Assembly: GCA_964428175.1 (NCBI GenBank)
Contig: CAYRXM010000164.1
Coordinates: forward strand, 1-9,998
DNA length: 9,998 nt
Origin: CAYRXM01 sp964428175
Lineage (GTDB): Bacteria > Chloroflexota > Anaerolineae > JAFGEY01
Direction of reading: 5' to 3'
The notes under the pieces were generated by a model. That model saw nothing but the letters and a program-made list of their open reading frames with translations, searched no databases and was not told where the DNA came from. Every line of letters begins with the position of its first letter. The first letter of the stretch is position 1. Position numbers and translations under genes: made by a program. Positions 1 through 6,150 of this stretch are shown here, piece after piece.

Positions 1-374
1 GCGAGCGCGGCGAGACGCTCTCCGGCGGGCAAAAGCAGCGCATCGCCATCGCGCGGGCGATCCTCAAAAACCCACGCATCCTGATTTTGGACGATGCTAC
101 GTCCAGCGTCGATACCGAGACCGAGGCATTGATCCAGGCTGCGCTGGCCCGGCTGATGGAACAGCGCACCTCGTTCGTCATCGCCCAACGGTTGAGCACC
201 GTTCGTCGCGCCAACCAGGTGCTGGTATTGGAAAGAGGCCGCATCGTCGCGCGCGGTGTTCGCAGCGATGAGCGCACCGCACACGAGCAGCTGCTCGAGA
301 GCAGCGAAATCTATGCCGAAATTTACTACAAACAACTCCGCCCGCAGGAAGAAAAGAAAGGTGTAGCCCAATGA
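1..374 (+). CDS. ABC exporter half-transporter, C-terminal part of nucleotide-binding domain (5' truncated by window)
   Basis: This is the tail of an ATP-binding domain of an ABC exporter (type IV, MsbA/BmrA-like); the reading frame is open from base 3. Visible in order are the signature LSGGQ (about bases 18-32), Walker B ending LILDD followed by ATSSVD (about 81-113), and the switch region VIAQRLSTV (about 178-204). Two catalytic residues are non-canonical: the general base after the Walker B Asp is Asp instead of Glu, and the switch His is Gln. The signature itself is perfect. In family members such as TM287/288 and BmrCD this pattern marks the subunit carrying the degenerate ATP site of a heterodimer. 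A short insertion of about seven residues (258-281) interrupts the usual G-T-H-x-x-L turn near the C-terminus. The stop overlaps the next half-transporter by 4 bp (ATGA), so the two are probably made together and pair. The membrane domain and Walker A lie outside the window, so substrate cannot be judged. Confidence 0.93.
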   Translation, partial: ERGETLSGGQKQRIAIARAILKNPRILILDDATSSVDTETEALIQAALARLMEQRTSFVIAQRLSTVRRANQVLVLERGRIVARGVRSDERTAHEQLLESSEIYAEIYYKQLRPQEEKKGVAQ

Positions 375-2197
375 TCAATCTCGGTGGAAGTGCTGCAGCG
401 GGCGGGCCGGGTCACGCGCTGCACAGCCTGGGATCGAAAGAACAAACCGGGCGCATCAGCGGACAGGTGATCTGGCGGCTGCTCCAGTTTGTCAAACCCT
501 ACTGGCTGCAAATGCTCCTGGCCGCGCTGCTGATGCTGGTGGCGTCGGCGGCCAACCTGATCGCGCCGATCCTGACCGCCGTCGCCATCGACGAAAACAT
601 CGCCAACAAGGATGGTCAGGGGCTGATCGCCACCTGCATCTGGCTGGCCTTGACCCTCAGCGCGGTCTATTTGTCGTCGGCGGCGCAAAGCTATGTGCTC
701 TCGTGGGTAGGACAACGAGTGCTGACCACGCTGCGCGGGCTGTTGTTCCGGCACTTGCAGGCGTTGTCGGTGCCCTATCACGACACGCACATCATCGGTG
801 TGACCATCTCGCACGTGTTCAGCGACGTGGGTGTGATCAACGAACTGCTTTCCGAGGGGCTGATCAGCCTGCTCGGCGACGGGGTCATGCTGATCGGCAC
901 CATCGTGGTGATGGTGAGTATGGAGCCGCGCCTGGCCCTACTCACCTTTAGCGTGCTGCCGCTGATGGTGCTGGCGACGATGTGGTTCAGCCGTCACGCA
1001 CGGGTGGCTTTTCGGCAGACGCGGGAAAAGATCGCTGCCGTGATCGGCGACCTGGCCGAAAACATCAACGGTATGCGCGTGATCCAGGCCTTTGCGCAGG
1101 AAACAACCACCCAGGAACACTTTGAAGCGATCAACCGCGCCAACCGCGATACCTATATCAACGCCATGTCGCTGTCGTTCGCCTTTTTGCCCATCGTCGA
1201 CATTTTGAGCATCGCCGCCACCTGCATCGTGCTCTGGGGCGGCGGCAGCATGATCGCCCGCGGAACACTGACCATCGGCGTGGTGGTGGCCTTTCTCACC
1301 TATGTGGGCCGCTTTTTCAACCCCATCCGCGACCTGAGCCAGTTGTACACCACCCTCCAGGCGGCAACGGCGGGCGGCGAGCGCGTGCTTGAGCTGCTTG
1401 ATACCGCACCGGCGGTGCAGGATCGCCCGGACGCGGTCGAACTGCCGGGTATCGTGGGCAAAATCGAATTCGAAAACGTATCATTCCAGTATACGGACGA
1501 AAAAGAAATCCTGCACGTGATCAATCTCAGCATCGCGCCGGGCGAAACCATCGCCCTGGTTGGGCCGACCGGCGCGGGCAAGACGACCATCGCCAACCTG
1601 GCCGCGCGCTTTTACGAATTCGAGCACGGCGCAATCCGCATCGATGGCTATGATTTGCGGCAGATCGCTCAGGGCAGCCTGCACCGGCAGATGGGGCTGG
1701 TGCCGCAGGACCCGTTTCTGTTTTCAGGCACCGTCGCCGACAACATCCGCTTTGGCCGCCCTGATGCCGGCGACGAGACAGTGTACGCTGCCGCGCGCGA
1801 GGCCAACGCCGATCCCTTTATCCGCAACCTGCCCGACGGCTACCAGACCAAAATCCTGGAGGGCGGGGTCAACCTGTCGGTGGGCCAGCGGCAGCTCATC
1901 TGCATTGCCCGCGCGCTGCTGGTCGATCCGCGCCTGCTGATCATGGATGAGGCCACTTCCAGCGTGGATACAGTGACAGAGGCGCTGATCCAGGATGCGC
2001 TGGAGCGACTGCTGCGCGGGCGCACGGCAATCGTCATCGCCCACCGGCTGAGCACGGTGCGCAAAGCCGACCGCATCTATGTGATCGACGACGGGCGCAT
2101 CGCCGAGCAAGGCACGCACGACGAATTGGTCGATCTGGGCGGGCTGTACCGCGATCTCTATGAACGACAGTTTGTAGCCTGGGAAGAGGCGGCGTGA
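371..2197 (+). CDS. ABC exporter half-transporter (fused membrane and ATPase domains), consensus-site subunit
   Basis: A 608-residue half-transporter, the usual length for the MsbA/BmrA/LmrA-type exporter family, which uses ATP to move drugs, lipids or peptides out across the cytoplasmic membrane. The N-terminal half (about residues 45-330) has the six membrane segments of the exporter fold. The ATPase domain (about 365-600) shows Walker A GPTGAGKTT (398-406), Q-loop Gln446, Walker B LLIMD with catalytic Glu527, D-loop SSVD and switch His558, all intact. The signature is LSVGQ (502-506), in which the first Gly of LSGGQ is Val. With the upstream subunit's Asp and Gln substitutions, this means one composite ATP site is degenerate and the other consensus, as in heterodimeric exporters. 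The start at ATG 371 has an AAAGG ribosome site (357-361) and overlaps the previous stop by 4 bp, so the pair is likely translationally coupled. Substrate is unknown; multidrug annotation would be a guess. Confidence 0.96.
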   Translation: MINLGGSAAAGGPGHALHSLGSKEQTGRISGQVIWRLLQFVKPYWLQMLLAALLMLVASAANLIAPILTAVAIDENIANKDGQGLIATCIWLALTLSAVYLSSAAQSYVLSWVGQRVLTTLRGLLFRHLQALSVPYHDTHIIGVTISHVFSDVGVINELLSEGLISLLGDGVMLIGTIVVMVSMEPRLALLTFSVLPLMVLATMWFSRHARVAFRQTREKIAAVIGDLAENINGMRVIQAFAQETTTQEHFEAINRANRDTYINAMSLSFAFLPIVDILSIAATCIVLWGGGSMIARGTLTIGVVVAFLTYVGRFFNPIRDLSQLYTTLQAATAGGERVLELLDTAPAVQDRPDAVELPGIVGKIEFENVSFQYTDEKEILHVINLSIAPGETIALVGPTGAGKTTIANLAARFYEFEHGAIRIDGYDLRQIAQGSLHRQMGLVPQDPFLFSGTVADNIRFGRPDAGDETVYAAAREANADPFIRNLPDGYQTKILEGGVNLSVGQRQLICIARALLVDPRLLIMDEATSSVDTVTEALIQDALERLLRGRTAIVIAHRLSTVRKADRIYVIDDGRIAEQGTHDELVDLGGLYRDLYERQFVAWEEAA

Positions 2198-2200
2198 TTT

Positions 2201-2260
2201 GTAAGCCGTAAGCCGTAATTCGTAAGCCGTAAGCCGTAATTCGTAAGCCGTAAGCCGTGA
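2201..2260. repeat. Tandem heptamer tract (three 21-bp units, last one incomplete)
   Basis: Each 21-bp unit is built of three heptamers: GTAAGCC, GTAAGCC, GTAATTC. Two exact copies occupy 2201-2221 and 2222-2242. A third starts at 2243 and diverges after two heptamers, ending GTGA at 2257-2260. The tract starts 3 bases after the ABC stop codon and ends 6 bases before the first possible MATE start codon. Because 7 is not a multiple of 3, TAA stops appear in several frames, so it is not coding. It resembles the short tandem heptanucleotide repeats described in cyanobacteria. Whether this genome carries more copies cannot be seen here. Confidence 0.92.
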
Positions 2261-2266
2261 CACTCT

Positions 2267-3727
2267 ATGAAAGGTCAAGATGTACAGGGTTATCAATCAA
2301 GCCAACCTGACGCCCTTGGGCATCTGCCTGGGCACATTGACATGGCCGACCTGATCGCTCAGACCCGCGCCTGGCTGCAAAAACGTCGCCGCGGGGCGCA
2401 GCAGACCGACGCTCGCCGCGAGGTGCTGCGCCTGGCCCTGCCCGCTGCCGGCGAGCAGATGCTCAGCATGATGGTCAGCATCGTCGATACCATTTTGGTC
2501 GGGCATTTGAGCGCGTCCTCATTGGCGGCCATGAGTCTGTCTACCCAGTGGGTCTTTTTGACCACCACCCTGTTCACCGCCATCTCGACCGGCGCGACGG
2601 CGCTGGTGGCCCGCTCGGTGGGCGCGCAAGATATGGACACTGCCAACCGCGCCGTGCGCCAGGCCATGATCATCGGGCTGATCATCGGCCTGTTGGCGAC
2701 GCTGCTGGGCGTGCTGCTGGCCGAGCCGGCCGTGCGCCTGATGGGCGCCGACGCAGAAACGCTGCCGCAGGGGGTGGCGTATATGCGCATCGTGGCCCTG
2801 GCGTTCACCTTTCAATCGCTGATGTTTGTCGTCAATGCCAGCCTGCGCGGCGCGGGCGACACCCGCATTACGATGGCCGTGATGGGCGTGGTCAACCTGA
2901 TCAATGTCATCGTCTCCTGGGTCGGCGTCTACGGACCCTGGGGACTGCCCAAACTCGGCATCGCCGGCGCCGGGATCGGCGCAACGGTGGCGCGCTTTGT
3001 CGGCGGGCTGATCGTGGTCGGCGTGCTGCTCAAAGGGCGCTCCGGCCTCAAGATCGAACTGCGCGACTGGCGCATCGACTGGCCGATGATCAAACGGCTG
3101 CTCAACGTCGGACTGCCCACCGGCGTCGAACGCGTCATCATGCAGCTTGGGCAGATGACATTCGTGCGCATCATTGCCGGCATGGGCACCGTGTCGGTGG
3201 CCGCTCACGCCGTGGCCCTACGCGCCGAATCGCTCTCCTTTATGCCCGGATTCGGCTTTGCTGTGGCTGGCACCACCCTGGTCGGCCAGGCATTGGGCGC
3301 TCAAGATCCCAAACGAGCCGAGCAAAACGGCTACCTCGCCTGCCGCATCGCCGCCATCCTGATGTCGATGATGGGCCTGGTTTTCATCTTTTTTCCCCGC
3401 CCCCTGATCCGCATTTTCACCGACGATCCGCAAGTCATCGACGCGGCCATCATGCCGCTGCGCATCGTCGGCTTTGTGCAGCCGCTGCTGGCCGCCGCGC
3501 AGGTGTTTCCTGGCAATCTGCGCGGCGCGGGCGACACGCGCTTTCCGATGATCGCCACCGGGGCCAGCGTGTGGGCCATCCGCGTCCCGGTGGCCTGGCT
3601 CATCGGCCAACTGCTGGGCATTGGGCTGGTCGGCGCATGGCTGGGCATGGCCGCCGACCTGGCCGTGCGCGGCACGATCTTTTTCCTGCGCTTTCGCAGC
3701 GGGCGTTGGAAAACGGCGCGGGTCTAA
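2267..3727 (+). CDS. MATE family multidrug efflux transporter (NorM-like)
   Basis: A 486-residue membrane protein of the MATE family, which exports cationic drugs and other organic compounds in exchange for Na+ or H+. The hydrophobic pattern fits about twelve transmembrane helices in two related halves. Each half contains the motif RGAGDTR (residues 194-200 and 419-425), the internal duplication expected of MatE domains. The first helix is at about residues 54-80 (LALPAAGEQ and following). An in-frame TGA at 2258-2260 limits the start. ATG 2267 is the longest option; ATG 2342 (residue 26) would give 461 residues, closer to the usual length, and neither has a clear ribosome site. The first 25 residues are polar and unlike a MATE N-terminus, so the later start is quite possible. 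The gene follows the ABC pair after a repeat tract and may be transcribed with it. Confidence 0.94.
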   Translation: MKGQDVQGYQSSQPDALGHLPGHIDMADLIAQTRAWLQKRRRGAQQTDARREVLRLALPAAGEQMLSMMVSIVDTILVGHLSASSLAAMSLSTQWVFLTTTLFTAISTGATALVARSVGAQDMDTANRAVRQAMIIGLIIGLLATLLGVLLAEPAVRLMGADAETLPQGVAYMRIVALAFTFQSLMFVVNASLRGAGDTRITMAVMGVVNLINVIVSWVGVYGPWGLPKLGIAGAGIGATVARFVGGLIVVGVLLKGRSGLKIELRDWRIDWPMIKRLLNVGLPTGVERVIMQLGQMTFVRIIAGMGTVSVAAHAVALRAESLSFMPGFGFAVAGTTLVGQALGAQDPKRAEQNGYLACRIAAILMSMMGLVFIFFPRPLIRIFTDDPQVIDAAIMPLRIVGFVQPLLAAAQVFPGNLRGAGDTRFPMIATGASVWAIRVPVAWLIGQLLGIGLVGAWLGMAADLAVRGTIFFLRFRSGRWKTARV

Positions 3728-3741
3728 AAATCCCTCTTTTT

Positions 3742-3757
3742 GGTGACGATCGTCACC
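3742..3757. promoter_or_regulatory. Perfect 16-bp palindrome, CRP/FNR-like operator candidate
   Basis: GGTGACGATCGTCACC reads the same on both strands with no loop. Its core is GTGA, six bases, TCAC, which matches the inner part of the CRP consensus (TGTGA-N6-TCACA); the outer bases are G and C rather than T and A. It lies 15 bases after the MATE stop and 117 bases before the HlyD start, in the only sizeable intergenic region between transporter genes. The lack of a loop and of a following T-run argues against a terminator. The regulator is unknown; GntR- or TetR-type dimers also use such sites. Confidence 0.5.
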
Positions 3758-3778
3758 CCCCTGATGATGCATTTTGCA

Positions 3779-3798
3779 CCCAATCGATGACGGTTGGG
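3779..3798 (+). other. Short hairpin in the 3728-3874 intergenic region
   Basis: Bases CCCAATCG (3779-3786) can pair with CGGTTGGG (3791-3798), one pair being a U-G wobble, leaving an ATGA tetraloop. No T-run follows, so it is not a classic terminator. It could be a leader structure, a second protein-binding site, or chance. Confidence 0.3.
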
Positions 3799-3800
3799 AC

Positions 3801-3829
3801 TGCTCAAATCAAGATCGCTGGAGTAAAAT
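3801..3829 (+). promoter_or_regulatory. Weak sigma-70-like promoter candidate for the HlyD-ABC-permease operon
   Basis: TAAAAT at 3824-3829 matches five of six positions of a -10 box. A 17-base spacer upstream is TGCTCA (3801-3806), only three of six matches to TTGACA. Placement 46 bases before the HlyD start and downstream of the palindrome at 3742-3757 would suit an activated promoter. This is a pattern match only. Confidence 0.25.
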
Positions 3830-3863
3830 ATGTGAAAAGCATTGAGCGCATACCCGGCATCTT

Positions 3864-3867
3864 GGAG
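3864..3867 (+). promoter_or_regulatory. Ribosome binding site deciding the HlyD start
   Basis: GGAG lies 7 bases before ATG 3875. An upstream TTG at 3842 is in frame but has no such site, and translation from it would add eleven residues before the basic segment that precedes the membrane anchor. Confidence 0.7.
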
Positions 3868-3874
3868 AAAGCCT

Positions 3875-5458
3875 ATGAAAGCAAAACGCAATCGCAACCG
3901 TCTGATTTCTATACTCGCCATCGCCGCTATCGTCATCGCCGCCGTATTGGGCGGCAGTTTGTTGATTCGCCAGCGCGTCCGCGCACAGAGCGCACCGGCA
4001 GACGACCAGACCGTCACCGTCTTTGTTGGCGACCTGACCAGCGGGATCAGCACCAGCGGGCACCTGCTGCCGCAGCGACAGGCGCGGCTGACCCTGTCTC
4101 GCGCCGGCACGGTGCAGGCCGTCTATGTCGCCGTGGGCGACGCCGTGCAGGCCGGGCAGGTGCTGCTCCAGCTTGACGGCGAGGCGCTGACGCGCAGCGT
4201 ACTCAACGCCGAGCAAACCCTGGCCATTCAGGAGGCCAATCTGGCCGACCTGCTCAAACCTGCCGCGCCGCTCGAGATCGCCGCGTCGCAGGCCGCCCTG
4301 GACAGCGCCCAGGCACAGCTCGACGATCTGCTGGCCGGGCCGACCGAGGAGCAAGTTGCCCAGGCCCAAGCCGCGCTCAACAGCGCGCTGGCTGCCCTGC
4401 GCGCCGCCCAGGTGCGCTATGCCACAGGCGACGACCAGCTTGCCATCGCCCGGCAAAGCCTCGACAACGCGCAAACCACCCTCGACGCGGCGCAACTGCG
4501 CTACGACTCGCTGGTCAACAACTGGCAGACCAAAGACTGGGCGCCCTATTCACCGCAGGCCGAGCAGCTTGAAAACGCCAAAACCAACTACCAGGTGGCC
4601 CTGGCCCAGTACAACGTGAAAAAGGCCGAAATCAACGACAGTTCGCTGCGCAGCGCCGAAGCCCAGGTGGCCCAAGCGCAAGCCAACCTGGCCTCACTGC
4701 TCGCCCCCAAAACCACCCAGATCGCCAGCGCGCGCGCCCAAGTGGCCCAGGCCCAACTTAACCTCGACAAGCTGCAGCAGGGCGCAACCCAGGAACGCAT
4801 CGCCGTAGCCAAGGCTCAAGTTGAGCAGTCCCGCCTTTCGCTACAAGAAGCCCAGGCCAACCTGGACAACGCCACGCTCGTCGCCCCCTTTGCTGGCGTC
4901 ATCACCGCCGTCAACGTCGCTCAAGGCGAATGGGCCAGCGGCATCGTCGTCGAATTGATCGACCTGAACAGCCTGCAAGTGGTACTCGACGTGGACGAGA
5001 TCGACATCGGCGGCATCGTCCTGGGGCAGGAAGCGACGATCACCCTGGAAACGTGGCCAGACCGGCCACTGTCCGGCCAGGTGGTGTACATTGCGCCTCA
5101 GGCCAAACGCAACGCCGACATTATCACCTACCAAGTACACTTGAGCGTCGAGGCCGGCGACCTGCCCCTGCGCGCCGGATTGACCGCCAACGCCGAGTTG
5201 ATTACCGCCCGCCGCGAGGAGGCGCTGCTCGTCCCCAACCGGGCCATCGTCGCCGACCGGCAAAGCGCCAAGTATTACGTGAACCTCAAGCGCGGCGACC
5301 AAATCAGCCAGGTGGAAGTGAAAATCGGCCTGCGCGACAACGGCTATACCGAGATTTTGAGCGGGCTGAAAGCGGGCGACCAATTGGTCATCGCCGACGC
5401 GACCAGTGGCCTGCCGTTTGGCATGGGCGGTTCCGGGACAAGCCTATGGAGCAGATAA
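3875..5458 (+). CDS. HlyD/MacA family efflux adaptor (membrane fusion protein)
   Basis: A 527-residue protein that would be anchored in the membrane and link the neighbouring MacB-like permease to the outside. A basic start (MKAKRNRNR) is followed by one hydrophobic anchor (about residues 10-29). The lipoyl-like domain is split: the first half lies at about 65-97 (GTVQAVYVAVGDAVQAG) and the second at about 333-360 (TLVAPFAGVI). Between them lies a long Ala/Gln/Leu-rich coiled coil of some 230 residues, containing repeated segments of about 30 residues of the type AQANLASLLAP. Beta-barrel and membrane-proximal domains follow (about 365-520). In monoderms this family (YknX-like) works without TolC, and none is seen here. 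The stop overlaps the ATPase start by one base (TAATG). Start chosen at ATG 3875 for its GGAG; the in-frame TTG 3842 is less likely. Confidence 0.93.
   Translation: MKAKRNRNRLISILAIAAIVIAAVLGGSLLIRQRVRAQSAPADDQTVTVFVGDLTSGISTSGHLLPQRQARLTLSRAGTVQAVYVAVGDAVQAGQVLLQLDGEALTRSVLNAEQTLAIQEANLADLLKPAAPLEIAASQAALDSAQAQLDDLLAGPTEEQVAQAQAALNSALAALRAAQVRYATGDDQLAIARQSLDNAQTTLDAAQLRYDSLVNNWQTKDWAPYSPQAEQLENAKTNYQVALAQYNVKKAEINDSSLRSAEAQVAQAQANLASLLAPKTTQIASARAQVAQAQLNLDKLQQGATQERIAVAKAQVEQSRLSLQEAQANLDNATLVAPFAGVITAVNVAQGEWASGIVVELIDLNSLQVVLDVDEIDIGGIVLGQEATITLETWPDRPLSGQVVYIAPQAKRNADIITYQVHLSVEAGDLPLRAGLTANAELITARREEALLVPNRAIVADRQSAKYYVNLKRGDQISQVEVKIGLRDNGYTEILSGLKAGDQLVIADATSGLPFGMGGSGTSLWSR
5448..5451 (+). 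promoter_or_regulatory. Ribosome binding site deciding the ATPase start
   Basis: GGAG inside the end of the HlyD gene lies 6 bases before ATG 5458. It favours this start over the in-frame ATG 5446, which has no good site and would add four residues. The ATPase therefore appears to rely on ribosomes finishing the HlyD gene. Confidence 0.65.
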
Positions 5459-6150
5459 TGATCGAACTGCGCGGACTCACCAAAGAATACCAGATGGGCG
5501 AGCAAGTGGTCCACGCCTTGCGCGGCGTCGATTTGACCGTGCAGGAAGGCGAAATGCTGGCGATCATGGGGCCGTCCGGTTCGGGCAAAAGCACACTGAT
5601 GAACATGATCGGCTGCCTGGATCAGCCCACCGCCGGCACCTACCGCCTCGACGGCATCGACGTGAGTGAAATGAGCGATGACCAACTGGCCCGCGTGCGC
5701 AACAAGAAAATCGGCTTTGTGTTCCAGCAGTTCAACCTGTTGGCCCGCACACCTGCGCTCAGGCAGGTCGAACTGCCCTTGATGTACGCCGGGCACGGGC
5801 GAAGCGAGCGCCGGCAGCGCGCCCAACGGGCGCTCCAGGCGGTGGGGCTGAGCGATCGGATGGATCACAAGCCCGACGAGCTTTCCGGCGGGCAGCAGCA
5901 GCGGGTGGCTATCGCCCGCGCGCTGGCCGTCGAGCCGGGCATCATCCTCGCCGACGAGCCAACTGGCAACCTGGATACCCAATCGGGCGAAGAGATTTTG
6001 GCGCTGTTCGACCAACTGCACGCGCAGGGGATTACGGTCATCTTTGTCACCCACGATCCCGAACTGGCCCAGCGCGTCGAACGGGTGGTACACATCCGCG
6101 ACGGGCTGATCGTCGACGATGTCGTGCAGCACAAGCGAGGGACACCATGA
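5458..6150 (+). CDS. ABC transporter ATP-binding protein, MacB/LolD type
   Basis: A 230-residue stand-alone ATPase, the standard size for the MacB/LolD/FtsE-like group (ABC type VII, mechanotransmission exporters). All motifs are intact: Walker A GPSGSGKST (residues 38-46), signature LSGGQQQR (142-149), Walker B IILAD with catalytic Glu167 (162-167) followed by PTGNLD, and switch His199. The EPTGNLD and SGSGKSTLMNMIGCLD sequences are typical of the MacB group. It would energise the FtsX-like permease encoded next. It overlaps the HlyD stop by one base and the permease start by 4 bp (ATGA, 6147-6150), so the three are probably produced in fixed ratio from one mRNA. Alternative ATG 5446 is noted but lacks a ribosome site. 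Substrate unknown: peptides, lipids or antibiotics are all known for relatives. Confidence 0.96.
   Translation: MIELRGLTKEYQMGEQVVHALRGVDLTVQEGEMLAIMGPSGSGKSTLMNMIGCLDQPTAGTYRLDGIDVSEMSDDQLARVRNKKIGFVFQQFNLLARTPALRQVELPLMYAGHGRSERRQRAQRALQAVGLSDRMDHKPDELSGGQQQRVAIARALAVEPGIILADEPTGNLDTQSGEEILALFDQLHAQGITVIFVTHDPELAQRVERVVHIRDGLIVDDVVQHKRGTP

Noticed and set aside
2201..2260. CRISPR array
   Set aside because: Units are directly abutting 7-mers with no unique spacers, and no cas genes are present.
1724..2296. - strand frame with repeated AYELRLT peptides
   Set aside because: The peptide repeat is only the translated heptamer tract; the rest is antisense to the ABC gene.
3742..3757. Transcription terminator after the MATE gene
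   Set aside because: The palindrome has no loop bases and no T-run after it; the short T-run at 3737-3741 precedes it.
3842..3874. TTG start giving eleven extra residues on the HlyD protein
   Set aside because: No ribosome site for it, whereas ATG 3875 has GGAG at good spacing and directly precedes the basic, anchor-type N-terminus.
2548..4176. Long + strand frame of 542 codons overlapping the MATE and HlyD genes
   Set aside because: Its translation is extremely Arg/Gly/His-rich with no recognisable domain, and it lies over the MATE gene in another frame. It is a GC-rich shadow frame.
4930..5457. Upstream extension of the ATPase reading frame
   Set aside because: The added part is an Arg-rich shadow of the HlyD gene. 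The true start is at ATG 5458, where a ribosome site and the family's usual N-terminus coincide.
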